Shown: positions 30,561 through 40,602 of the stretch, piece by piece
How the letters are laid out: the number at the start of each line of letters is the position of its first letter
How positions within the stretch are numbered: the first letter of the stretch is position 1
From: Vombatus ursinus
Lineage: Eukaryota; Chordata; Mammalia; Diprotodontia; Vombatidae
Direction: 5' to 3'
Assembly (NCBI RefSeq): GCF_900497805.2
Contig: NW_020949548.1
Coordinates: 18,963,252 to 19,027,251 of the forward strand
DNA length: 64,000 nucleotides
Notes under the pieces: generated by a model
What the model was told of the DNA's origin: nothing
What the model saw: only the letters and a program-made list of their open reading frames with translations
The model's database searches: none
Program-made: the position numbers and the translations under genes

Positions 30561-30945
30561 ACAAGCCTCAAAGAAACAGCAAAATACACACAGAAAAATA
30601 ATCTTAGGTCTGATAACACCAGAGTCATGGATAACTTATAGTCTTTAAAATGCAGTGCTTCTAACAGAGTTCAGCTCCTTAGAGTCATTAAAACCCATCC
30701 TTACCCTCATGGTTTGATAAATGCTAATGCCCTCAGCTCCATTTATTATTAAACTATGATCTACAGTTAATCCTCTAATAGCCTTTCAGCCAATTGAGAC
30801 AAGTCTTGAAAAGCTGCTTCTAGATTTGCACCCAGCTGGTTTAGTGACCCACATACGTGAAGATGGAGGGAAGATGAAGGGAAAGTGGACCAGGCTTTGG
30901 AATGGGCAGAGCTCAGGGGTCAGCAATGTGAATGCTGTGCTGCTG
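30561..30945. other. No recognised feature
   Basis: About 385 bp, AT-rich to 30810, with nothing I can name. Confidence 0.4.
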
Positions 30946-30949
30946 GCAG

Positions 30950-31265
30950 TGACGGCCACCAGTTCTTCCCATTTCTTCCACGCCTGGAACTCTTTCCCTC
31001 CTCATCTCTGCTTCCCAGTATTCCTTCAGGTCTCAGCTAATGCCTCACCTTCTGCAAGAAGACTTTCCCAGTCCTCCTTAATCTTCATGCCTCCCCTTTG
31101 AGATTACCCTCAACTTATCCTGTCTATACCTTGTTTGTGTACAAATTGCAAGTTGTTTCTCCCATTAAGACTGTGAGCTCCTTGAGGGCAGGCACTGTCT
31201 TAAGCCCTTCTTTGTGTCCCCAGAGCCTGGAATATGGCAGGCACTTGATAAATTCTAGTTGACCA
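30950..31265 (+). mobile_element. L2 LINE 3' portion
   Basis: acgcctggaactctttccct, gctaatgcctcaccttctgc, actgtgagctccttgagggc and catatggcaggcac-type tip to gataaattctagttgacc. Confidence 0.85.
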
Positions 31266-31650
31266 ATGTCGTCTTTCCTCTGGATGAGAAAGGCACAGAG
31301 ATTGTGGTACAGTTATCCCTTCCACATTGTGGGAGGTAGGGGTGCAGCACCCCCAAGATCTGGAAAATCTGTGTAAAATTGTGCCAGAGAGGTTTGAATT
31401 TTTTATTTTCCTTTTATGGGGTACTTACAGTGCCTTATTGTAAAATTTGGGTTAAGTATTTGATCATAGGTTCTGTATCATTTGCTGCCATTCATGCGTC
31501 ACAAAACTCTCTCAAAATTCCCCGTTAATTTCTTATGCCAACATGCACTATAGTGAAACTGTGATGGGGAAAGGCTCAATAAGTGTATTTGCCCAAGGAC
31601 ACACAACAAACCAATCCAGGATGAAGAACTAGAGACCAGACCTTCCTTGT
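31266..31650 (-). mobile_element. SINE/MIR remnant, antisense, split by a DNA transposon
   Basis: Left: ctctggatgagaaaggcaca. Right from about 31577: gtgtatttgcccaaggacac and caatccaggatgaagaac. Confidence 0.5.
31306..31574 (+). mobile_element. Tigger/pogo-like DNA transposon fragment
   Basis: After TA, cagttatcccttccacattg, aggggtgcagcacccccaag and atctggaaaatctgtgtaaa resemble Tigger ends (cagttgaccc..., gaaaatccgcgta). The interior ttttatggggtacttacagt follows. The 3' inverted repeat is not evident, so it is truncated. Confidence 0.5.
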
Positions 31651-31711
31651 TTCCTCTGAGCTTCTCTCACAGTTGAGAACTGGCTCTTCTCCAACCCTGG
31701 TGTCCACATTT

Positions 31712-31945
31712 TGCAGTGGATGGAGCTCTGGATTGGAACCAGGGTATCTAGAGTTGAATCTTTTCCCCTTTCTAAGCCTTAATTTCCTCATCTGTAAAAC
31801 ATGGGCATGTACTAGAAGACCTCAGAGGTCCCTGTGTGACATGGGCAATTAATTGAATTTCTCTGAGCCTAATTTTCCTCATTTGTAAAATAAAGGCTTT
31901 GTTCCAGAAGACTTAGAGCTCTAGATCCATGATCCTATGATTCTC
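31712..31945 (+). mobile_element. Two head-to-tail SINEs with CR1/L3-like tails
   Basis: First: gcagtggatggagctctgg, tttcctcatctgtaaaacat and actagaagacctcagaggtc to about 31832. Second lacks its head: ttctctgagcctaattttcc, ttccagaagacttagagctc, atccatgatcctatgat. Confidence 0.65.
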
Positions 31946-32154
31946 TTTACTGTTTTCCATCTGTGGACCCAACTCTTTCCTAGACTCTTAGGGGAGATTA
32001 AAAGAAAACTCAATCTTTGCCCTGCCCAGGGAACCCAATGAGCCCACTAAATGGCTCAATGAGACATGTACACAAAATGATTACAAAATAAAACAAAATG
32101 GACACCTTGGGGGGTGGAATGATTAAGTTAGGTCTATGGTAGGGACCCTATGGA

Positions 32155-32290
32155 TTTCAATTTCCTCATCTATAAAATGGAGATGATGATAGCACCTACC
32201 TCCCAAGACTATTGTGAAAATAAAATGAGAATATTTGTAAGCACTTTGCAAACTCTTAAAGTGCTTTGTAAGCGCTAGTTATTGTTAATA
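32155..32290 (+). mobile_element. MIR 3' half
   Basis: caatttcctcatctataaaa, gatagcacctacctcccaag, gcactttgcaaactcttaaa and gcgctagttattgtt. Confidence 0.75.
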
Positions 32291-32760
32291 TTAATTAAGC
32301 ACCTGCTATTTTCCAGGCACTGTGCTAGATGCTAGGTCACAGATAATAATTAAGCAGTCCCTGCCTTCAAGAAGAGGCAGCTAGGTGGCACCATAGTGCA
32401 CAGAGCACTAGACCTGGCGTCAGGAAGACTTATTTTCCTGAGTTCAAATCTGGTCTCAGTTACTTCCTAGCTATTTGACTCTGAGTGAGTCACTTAACCC
32501 TGTTTGCCTCAGTTTCCTCATTTGTAAAATAAGCTGGAGAAGGAAAATGGCAAACCACTCCAGTATCTTTGCCTACAAAACTCCAAATGGGATCATGAAG
32601 AGTTGGACAGGACTACATTGACGGAACACAACAAAGCCTTCAAGAAGCAGAAGCTTATATTCCATTAGAGGTGTTCTAAGAGGAGTAGGAGAGTATTCCA
32701 GACATGGGAGATGTCATGTGAGAGGGACCACCTGAAAAATTGGAAATGGAATTGGAAATC
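32291..32760 (-). mobile_element. L2 LINE 3' UTR, antisense, hosting MAR1
   Basis: ttaattaagcacctgctatt, cactgtgctagatgctaggt and agtccctgccttcaagaag; resumes after the SINE with agcagaagcttatattccat and attccagacatgggagatgt. Confidence 0.75.
32375..32635 (+). mobile_element. MAR1-type SINE with RTE-like tail, full length
   Basis: 12-bp duplication gccttcaagaag at 32363-32374 and 32636-32647. Head aggcagctaggtggcacca, middle gctggagaaggaaaatggc and aaaccactccagtatctttg, RTE-like tail gaagagttggacaggactac, end acaacaa. Confidence 0.9.
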
Positions 32761-32965
32761 TACCTAAATATTCTAATCACCTCAAACAACATCTCTAAAC
32801 CTGAACTCATTATCTTCCTGTCAATGTCTGTTCCTCATCCTGTCAGTCCTACAGGCTTATAACTGGGGAGTCATCTCTGTTTTATCCCATCTCCCTTATC
32901 CACATCCACATCCACATCCAGTTTTTACAACTGCAGTGATATATTGCACAGCTTCTACCATTTCG
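32760..32965 (+). mobile_element. L2 LINE fragment, ORF2 C-terminus
   Basis: acatctctaaacctgaactc, attatcttcctgtcaatgtc and ataactggggagtcatctct fit the L2 MSKTELIIF... to ...LGVIL segment. It includes a CCACAT tandem near 32900. Confidence 0.55.
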
Positions 32966-33049
32966 TTGCATAATCTTCATTGATCAATAGGTAAAGCTTC
33001 TTAAGGAAAATCTATGTATAATTCCTTAATAAATTGCTAGATTTATAAT

Positions 33050-33242
33050 ATCTCTAGATTAAGATCAGAGGGTATCCCAGAAGAAATGAGTGGTCAATTG
33101 CGTCAAATGTTACAGAGCTTTCAGGAAGGATAAGAGCTTTAAAAAAAAAAAAACTACTAGGTTTAGCAATGAGGAACTCATCAGTGACCTTGGAGAGGGT
33201 GATTTCAGTAGGCAGAGGTGGAAGTTGGGTTGAAAGGAGAAG
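33050..33242 (-). mobile_element. L2 LINE reverse-transcriptase fragment, antisense
   Basis: The minus strand encodes VTFDAIDHSFLL, matching the L2 RT block SAAFDTVDHSLLL. It breaks at 33242 and resumes at 37261 after the HAL1. An A-run at 33140-33152 is internal. Confidence 0.7.
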
Positions 33243-34799
33243 GCAAGATGGCAGAAGGCAGAAACCCAACTGAACTCTTTCAATATCCCCCCCCCAACAA
33301 CTTTAAAATACCTCCTCAAATCAAATTTTGGAATAGCAGAGCCAACAAAAGGTCAAAGTGAAACAGTTTTGCAGCCTAAGACAACTTAAAAGGTTGGCAG
33401 GAGAGGTCTATGACATGGGAGTAGGAGCTGGCCTGGAGTGAAACAGAAGTACCAGTTGTGGGCCTTGGAGGTGGCCATGACAGCAGTAGCAGCAGCAGCT
33501 TTGGGAGCTCTCAGCCCAGAGACAATAAGAGGGTTGGACAATTGGTCAGAAAAAGATTAGAGGACATGACCCTTTGCTAGCACTGAGTGCAGTTGGTGCT
33601 GACTGGCAACTTTATTGCCTATAAGCAGTTCTGAGTTGCAGTTTCAGGATGGAGAGGAGAATTCATGATCAGTCACAAGGTAGTAGGATCCCCTGTCACA
33701 TTTCCAAGGCAGAGAGTAGTGCTAGCACTTGTGGCTGTAAGAGAGCAGGGGACCTGGTCACAGTTCCAGGGCTAAAAAGAGTACTGGTGCTTATGGCTAT
33801 AGGGGACCAGGGGCCCTTCCTGGGTAAGGACCAGAGGATAGGCTAGGAGAGCCTTGAATCTCCTGGATCTCCTAGGATCATACCACCTTGGAAGCACCAA
33901 AAACTTGCAGACTCTCAGAACTAGTTATGAAAACAGCAGCATGAAAAAATCTGAAGCTTGAGACAATGCTTCCACATCCTCAGTGAGCAGAGCTCAACTT
34001 TAACATAAAGTTCAAAGTCAAGAGATATGCTGGGAAAAAATGAACAAACAACAAAAAAAAGAACTTGACCATAAAAAGCTACTAGGTGGCAGAGAAGACC
34101 AAAACATAAACTTATAAGATAACATGAAAACAGCTACAAACAAAAGCTCAAAGAAAAATGCTAATTAGACCCAAGTCCAGCAAGAATTCCCAGAAAAGTT
34201 AAAGAAAGATAAGAATAGTACAGAAAAAAATGGAAAAAGAAATGAGAGTGATGCAAGAAAATTGTGGAAAAAGCTTGGTAAAAAGCTTGACAGCTTGGTA
34301 AAAGAGACACAAAAAATACTGAAGAAAAATAACATCTTAAAAAACAGAATTGACCTAACGGTAAAAGAAGCATAAAAGTTCACTGAAGAAAAAACTCATT
34401 AAAAAGCAGAAAAGATCAAATGGAAATGGAGGTACAAAAATTCTCTGAAGAAAAGAACTTAAATAGCAGAATTGGACAAATGGAAAAAAGAGGTACAAAA
34501 GCTCACTGAAGAAAATAATTCCTGAAAAAATGAGACTCAGGAAGATGGAAGCTAATGACTTCATGAGATATTAAGAAATAATAAAACAAAGTCAAAAGAG
34601 TGAAAAAAATAGAAGAAAATGTGAAATATCTCATTGGAAAAACAAATGACCTGGAAAATAGGTCCAGAAAAGATGATTTAAGAATTATTGGACTATGATT
34701 AAAGAAAGAGCCTAGACAACATATTTCCAGAAATTATATTAAAAAAATAAATTATCAAGGAAAACTGCCCCAATATCTTAGATCCAGAAGGTAAAATAG

Positions 34800-35200
34800 A
34801 AATCGAAAAAATCTACCAACCACCTCCTGAAAGAGATCCCAAAGTGAAAACTCCTAGGAATATTATAGCCAAATTCCAGAGCTCCCAGGTCAAGGAGAAA
34901 ATACTTCAATCAGCCAGAAAGAAACAATTCAAGTATCATGGAACCACAATCAAGAGCACATATGATTTAGCAGCTTCTGTATTAAAGAAGCTAAGGGCTT
35001 GGAATATGATATTCTGGAAGTCAAAAGAACTAGGATTACAACCAAAAATAACTTACCCAGCAAAACTGAGAATGATCCTTTGGGGAAAAATGTGACATTT
35101 AGTGAAAGAGGACTTCCAAGTATTCCTGATGAAAAGACCAGAGCTGAAGAGAAAAATTTGAATTCAAACACAAGATGCAAGAAAAGCATAAAAAGGTAAA
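34800..35200 (+). pseudogene. L1/HAL1 ORF1 protein, RNA-binding and C-terminal domains
   Basis: One frame reads PPPERDPKVKTPRNIIAKFQ, VKEKILQSARKKQFKYHGTT, LKKLRAWNMIFWKSKELGLQ and PKITYPAKL. These align with L1 ORF1p, an RNA-binding trimeric chaperone (PRTIIFKLLNYKDKETILRA, REWHDIF, LQPRILYPAKI). A frame change follows near 35090, and NVTFSERGLPSIPDEKTR continues in another frame. Upstream there is no intact start; the coiled-coil part is broken by stops. Confidence 0.8.
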
Positions 35201-35227
35201 CATGAAAGAGTAATTATAAAAGACTCA

Positions 35228-35385
35228 GGGGCTGCTAGGTGGCACAGTAAATAGAGCACTGGCCCTGAAGTCAGGAGGACCTGAGTTCAGATCCAGCCTC
35301 AGACCAAATACTTGATACGTACTAGCTGTGTGACCTTGGGCAAGTCACCTAACCCCAATTGCCTTACTAAAAAAAAAAAAACAAA
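35228..35385 (+). mobile_element. SINE1/WSINE1-type SINE in HAL1
   Basis: 10-bp duplication aaaagactca at 35218-35227 and 35386-35395. ggggctgctaggtggcacag head, tcaggaggacctgagttcag, tagctgtgtgaccttgggca and poly-A. Younger than the HAL1. Confidence 0.9.
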
Positions 35386-35717
35386 AAAAGACTCAAAGTG
35401 AACTGTTTACATTCCTTATCAGAAGATGACACATGTAACTCCTATGAACTTTATAATTATTAGGACAGTTAGAAGGAGTCTACATAGACAGAGGACATGA
35501 GTGTGAGTAGATTAAATTGGGAAGATTCCCAAAAGAAAAAAATGAAGGGGTGAGAAAGAGGGATGCACTGGAAGAAGGGGAAGAGTGAGATAGAATGGGT
35601 GAAACTTTCTAACATAAAAGAGGCTTGCAAGCAAGACCTTTTATAGTGGAGAGGAAAATAGGGAGAGGGCAATGTTTCAATCTCACTCTCATCAGAATTG
35701 GTTCAAAGATGGAAGAA

Positions 35718-35769
35718 TATACATATATATACATACACGTATACACACACACACACACACACACACACT
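35718..35769. repeat. (TA)n/(CA)n microsatellite
   Basis: atatatatacatacac then a CA run to 35768, within the HAL1. Confidence 0.9.
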
Positions 35770-36059
35770 TAATTGGATACAGAAATTTATCTTACCCAAT
35801 AAGGAAATAAGAGAAGGGGATAAGAGATGAGGGAGGGGTGATAAAAAGGAGGGCAGATTAAGGGAGGCAGTGGTCAGAAGCAAAACAGACTTCTGAGGAG
35901 GACAGGATAAAAAGAGAGAGAGAAGGATAAATAGAAGAAAATATGATGGAGGGAAATACACAGTTAATAATCATCTGTGAATTTGAATGGAATGAGGTCA
36001 TCCACAAAATGGAAGTGAATAGCAGACTGGATTAGAAACCAGAACCCAACAGTATGATG

Positions 36060-36250
36060 TTTACAAGAGATACACTTGAAACAGAAAGACACCCAGAGAG
36101 TTAAAATAAAGGGCTGGAGCAGAATCTATTATGCTTCAGTTGAAGTTAAAAAAAAAAAATAACAGAGATAGTAATCATGATCTCAGAAAAATTAAAAGCA
36201 AAAATAGACCTAATTAAAAGAGATAATTAAGGAAACTACATTTTAATAAA
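36060..36250 (+). pseudogene. Remnant of L1 ORF2 endonuclease domain
   Basis: Split-frame text around CLQETHLK-like residues (gagatacacttgaaacagaa), KDTQRVKIKGWSRIYYAS, then KIDLIKRDN and GNYILIKGTIDNE. It corresponds to the L1 endonuclease (LQETHL.., KGW.. .Y.AN). It stops before the reverse transcriptase. Confidence 0.6.
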
Positions 36251-37260
36251 AGGTACCATAGACAATGAAGCACTATAATTATTTTTCTCTGATAAAGGCT
36301 TCATTTCTCAAATGTATAGGGAACTGAGTCCAATTTTTAAAAATAAGAGCCATTCCCCAATTGATAAATTGTCAAGGGATGTGAACAGGTAGTTTTCAGA
36401 AAAAGAAATCAAAGCTATTTATAGTCACATGAAAAATGTTCTAAATAACTACTGATTAGAGAAATGTAAATTAAAACAAACATGAGGTACCACCTCACAC
36501 CTATCAGAAATGACAAATACTGAAGGGGATGAAGAAAAATAGGTACAATAATAAACTGTTGGTAGAGTTGTGAACTAGCTCAATCATTCTAGAGAATAAT
36601 ATGGAACTATACCCAAAGAGCTATAAAACTGTGTATACTCTTTGACCCAGCAATACCACTACTAGTTCTGTATTCCAAAGAGATCAAAGAAAAAGGAAAA
36701 AGACATATCTACAAAAATAGCTTCTCTTTTTGTAGTAGCAAAGAATTGGAAATTGAGAAGATGCTCATTGATTAGGGAATGGCTGAACAAGTTGTGAGAT
36801 GATTGTGATAAAGAAATGACAAAGGGGTAGTTTCAAAAAAAATGGGAGGATCTATATGAACTGATGCAAAGTGAAGTGAAAACAATCAGGAGATCATTGT
36901 GCACAGTAAACGCAATTTTGTAATGATGATCAACTTTGAAAGACTTGGCCACTCTGATCAATAAATGATCTGAGACAATTCCAAATGGCCCATAACGAAA
37001 AACAGCTATCTACCTCCAGAGAGAAAACTAATGAACCCTGCATGCAAATTGAAGTAAAATTTTCTCACTTTTTTTTTTTGCTTTTTTGTGATATGGCTAA
37101 TATGGAAATATGTGTTGCATGATTTCACATGCATAATTAATTGAAGTAATTTTGCTTGCAGTCTCAATGCATAGGGGAGGAGTAGGAGAGAGGAAGAGAA
37201 TGTAGAACTCAAAATTCAAAAAGAAAAGAATGTAAAATAAATAATAATTTAAAAAAAAAT

Positions 37261-37475
37261 AAAGGGGAAGTGAAGAAAAAGTAAGAAATTAGAAAATGGA
37301 GGGAACCTCATGTATAGACTGGTTTTTTTTTAAAAGAGTTTGGTGATAAGGAAAAGCAGAGAAATGAGACAATAATTATATGAAGTAAAAGGAGCAATGG
37401 AAACCCCCCTCTTTTTTTTAGGATTGGGGAAGCTTATCTCAAGTGATGATTGTTTAAATCAGACATATGTGAAAA
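37261..37475 (-). mobile_element. L2 LINE, antisense, continuation after HAL1
   Basis: gagtttggtgataaggaaaa, gcagagaaatgagacaataa, then the T-run and ggattggggaagcttatctc follow the antisense L2 ORF2 region expected just beyond 33242. Confidence 0.6.
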
Positions 37476-37544
37476 TGTAAAGAAGAGACCCAGCCAAGGA
37501 AAATTTAGTTCACCAACACATAATTCCTAGATCTCTATGTTGAG

Positions 37545-38365
37545 AACATAGCAAAATTAGAGTCAAATGTGTTTAGTTCTAGGCACCCTGGTTTAAGAAG
37601 GCCATTGACTACCTGGTGAGTGTCCAGAGGAGAGGAAGCAGGGTGATGAAGGGTGATATAGTTGATGTCATAAGAGGATCTCTTGATGGAACTGGGAATG
37701 TTTAGCCAGGAAAAAAAAAGACTGGGGTGTGGGGGAGGAGGAGGGCAGATAATGGTCATCTTCAAGTATTTGAAGGGCTGTCCTGTGGAAGAGGAATTAT
37801 ATTTGTTCTGCATGGCTCCAGAGGGTAGAAGCAGAAGCAAAAGGTAGAAGTTGTAAGAAGTAGAAATTAGGTTTGATGTCAGGAAGGATTTGCTTAAGAA
37901 CTAGAAATGTCCAGAAGTGGAATGGGCTGCTTCTAGAGGTAGTGGGCTGTCTCTCTTTGAAGGTCTTCAAATAGAAACTGGATGATCATTTGTCAGATAC
38001 AATAATAAGAAGTGCAGTTAACATTTATATAGTATCTACAATGTGCCAGGCACTATGCTGAGTGTTTCACAATCATTATCTCCTTTGATCCTTACAACAA
38101 CCCTAGGACGGAGGTGCTATTGTTATCCACACTTGACAGATGAGGAAAGTGAGACAAACAAGGTTAAAAGACTTGCCCAAGGCCACACGGCTAGTAAGTA
38201 TCTGAGGTCACATTTGAACTCAGATCTTCCTGACTCTAGTCCTAGTGCTCTATGTAGTATACCACCTGACTGCCTCCAGATATGCTCTGGTGGGAATTCC
38301 TTTTGTGTATGGGTTGGATTAGATGGTCACTGAGGTCCCTTCTGACTCTTAAATTCCATGATGCT
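37545..38365 (+). mobile_element. CR1/L3 LINE 3' portion, split by MIR
   Basis: gtgtttagttctaggcaccc, gagtgtccagaggagaggaa, tcaagtatttgaagggctgt, agaagtggaatgggctgctt and ttgaaggtcttcaaatagaa to about 38008. It resumes at 38280 with tgtatgggttggattagatg and cactgaggtcccttctgact. Confidence 0.85.
38009..38279 (-). mobile_element. MIR, antisense, in a CR1/L3
   Basis: gcagttaacatttatatagt, gtgccaggcactatgctgag, ccttacaacaaccctaggac, gccacacggctagtaagtat and accacctgactgcc. Flanks share cagata. Confidence 0.85.
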
Positions 38366-38875
38366 ATGAGATCTCCAGCCAGAGACAGACACAAAATATT
38401 AGCTTCCTCAAGAGTCAATCCAATCCCTACTGGGAAGATTTGGATTTCTCTGGTCTCCAGATATAAGATTCCCTGAAGAAACCAGCATGGTCAAGAGGTG
38501 AAGAGAAACCTAGCTAAGTCATAACAAGCACCAAGATCAAGAACTCTAGTGGCTGAAATCTAGTCACAAGGAGAATATTAAATGTGGCCAGGGACAGGAG
38601 ATAATTAATCTTCGATGCAATAAAAATTCATTAATTAATTCATTATTCTGAAATAAATGACAAGAGAGAAGATAGATATTTGCTTCTTTCTTCCCCATTT
38701 TGACAATGCTGCTCTGGATGGATTGGGGAACATTTAATGAACATTTAACATAAGATATGAAAATGCAAAAAAAATAAAAATAAAAATAGAATGGAGAAGA
38801 CCAGATGAAAGGCAGATGAGGAGAACATACTGGGGGTCTATTGCCAGAGATAAGTTAGATCAGGAAACTCCTTGA
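38366..38875. other. Repeat-poor stretch with TAATTA cluster
   Basis: gataattaatcttcgatgca and ttcattaattaattcattat (about 38600-38650) hold several homeodomain-type cores; an A-rich tract lies at 38767-38789. Candidate conserved non-coding element. Confidence 0.3.
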
Positions 38876-38946
38876 CAATCAATCCGTCAATCAATAAATA
38901 TTTACTAAGTGCCTACTATGTGCCAGGCACTATGCTAAGCGCTGAC
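38876..38946 (-). mobile_element. L2 LINE tip, antisense
   Basis: caatcaataaatatttacta, gtgcctactatgtgccagg and ctatgctaagcgctg. Confidence 0.8.
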
Positions 38947-40313
38947 AACCTAAAAACCCACCTGGGGGAAAAGGCCCAAATTAGGTAGATTCTAAAGCAA
39001 AAACCCAGGGGAACTACTCTGATTGGGCCTGGGAAATGATCCAGCCCAAAGTCTATGTGCACAAAAAGCATTTGTTCAGAGACCCTGGAGAGGAGAAGAG
39101 GATCAGGAAAGGCATACAAGCACCTCTGGCTCCGCACTGCTTTCAGGGCCTAATGCACTCATTTCCTTTTTGTGACTTTGAAGACAAAAAGCCTGACTCA
39201 GAAAAAATGAGTGTCCTCTAAGAAAGAGAAATGGATTTTCATTCCCAAAGCAAGGGCTTGGGGCCGTGGACCATGGCAGGGGCCTCGACTGGAGCCAGAG
39301 AAGTCAGAAGAGGGGACTTGAGGGTAACAGCCCCAACTCACCGACCTGCCCCCCGAAGTCACTAAAATGGATTCATGTAGGCTGCAGGGCAGAGGTGGCC
39401 AGTCTTTCATAAACAAACACACATTCACAAAATGCAAAGACCGTGGCACTATAAATTATCTGGAGTGCCATCCGGGAACATTTCAGGCTAGACTGCCTTA
39501 GGGAGGCTCATTCAGCCCGGACGGCCACAGTTCCAGATATTCAGAAACCTCAGCATGCCTTTCTTTTCCCTCCCACACCAACCATGGTAGCTATATTTGC
39601 TCAGCAACTTCAATTTGAACATTTTATTTTCCTTTATATAACACTGCAGGAAAGTATGTGGCACTTCACCGACAATGAATTACCCGTCTATTGTTAGGGA
39701 GCTCCCATTCATTTTGTCCGTGCCTCTGAGATAGTCACATTGCTTTGACCCCAAGGACCAGTGCTAATAGAACCCAAACAAGACACTATGGAAACTGTCC
39801 ATGTGCAGAGAGGCAATTAGTTCATTCATTGGTTCAATCAACAACATTTAACCTAGCCCTTCCTTTTACAAAGTGTGTCTATCTGCACATGGCCCCATGG
39901 TTTTTGGCTATATTCAGTTAAAGACAATCATTCAAAACTTACATGTTTTGACCTGAACTAAGCAGAAAAAGTAAGCCCTTGTCCCTTTTGGAAAGTAGTT
40001 TTCTAGGTCCCCTTGGGTTGTCATTCAACATAGAGGATGACATGTTCAAGATGAAGAGAAACCTATCTTTTTCTTTCAACAGCAACAAAGTGAGTTTCTT
40101 AAAGCCTAAATAAATGTCTTACAAATACCTTCTACTAAGCATATAATGCTTAACCTTAAGTCAAAAATAACTTGGCATTGAACAACCAGCCCTCTTTCAA
40201 AACATATGAGTACAGCAGCTGGGTCAGTGTAGTCTAAAATAATTTAAAGCATATAAGTCTTACCCACTCATCTAAACTTTAACATCTATCTATCAGGAAA
40301 TAGGTGAGCTCTA

Positions 40314-40315
<2 letters not shown>
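38947..40315. other. 1.37-kb block without interspersed repeats
   Basis: The longest repeat-free stretch with mixed composition. The part at 39200-39830 has scattered CpGs and patches such as cactataaattatctggag and caatgaattacccgtctatt. No long open frame. Good candidate for one or more conserved non-coding elements; alignment needed. Confidence 0.4.

Positions 40316-40358
<43 letters not shown>
40316..40358. repeat. (TG)n microsatellite
   Basis: 43 bp. Confidence 0.95.
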
Positions 40359-40359
<1 letters not shown>

Positions 40360-40394
40360 TTCTAGGAAGTGAGGCCACTTAATATTTCATGGGA

Positions 40395-40602
40395 GAATTA
40401 CCAGCGCATCAGTGGTATGGTTGAAAGTATATTTAAGTTCAAGTAAAGGGCTCTAGTTCAAATCTTGAATCTGCCACTTACTACCTATATGACCTTGAGT
40501 AGTGACTCTCTAGGACTCAGTTTCCTTATTTGTACAATGAGGGATTGGAGGATATGACCTTTAAAGTCCTTTTCAGCTCTTGATCTGTGATTCTATGAAC
40601 CC
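40395..40602 (+). mobile_element. SINE with CR1/L3-like tail
   Basis: gggctctagttcaaatcttg, cagtttccttatttgtacaa, ggatatgacctttaaagtcc and tctgtgattctatg. Confidence 0.7.

Larger units (their letters stand above)
33243..37260 (+). mobile_element. HAL1-type half-L1, nearly full length
   Basis: About 4 kb between imperfect duplications aaaggagaag (33233-33242) and aaaggggaag (37261-37270), inside an antisense L2. Order: L1-type 5' UTR (gcaagatggcagaaggcag), coiled-coil ORF1 region (about 34100-34700), ORF1 C-terminal domain (34800-35200), a residual endonuclease segment (36060-36250), then an L1 3' section from ctctgataaaggcttcattt through ccattccccaattgataaat and tttgacccagcaataccact, to a poly-A end. 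The reverse-transcriptase domain is absent, as in HAL1 elements that borrow it from L1. Frames are broken. Confidence 0.75.

Noticed and set aside
34844-35095. Possible host exon
   Set aside because: Matches L1 ORF1 and lies inside a bounded HAL1 insertion.
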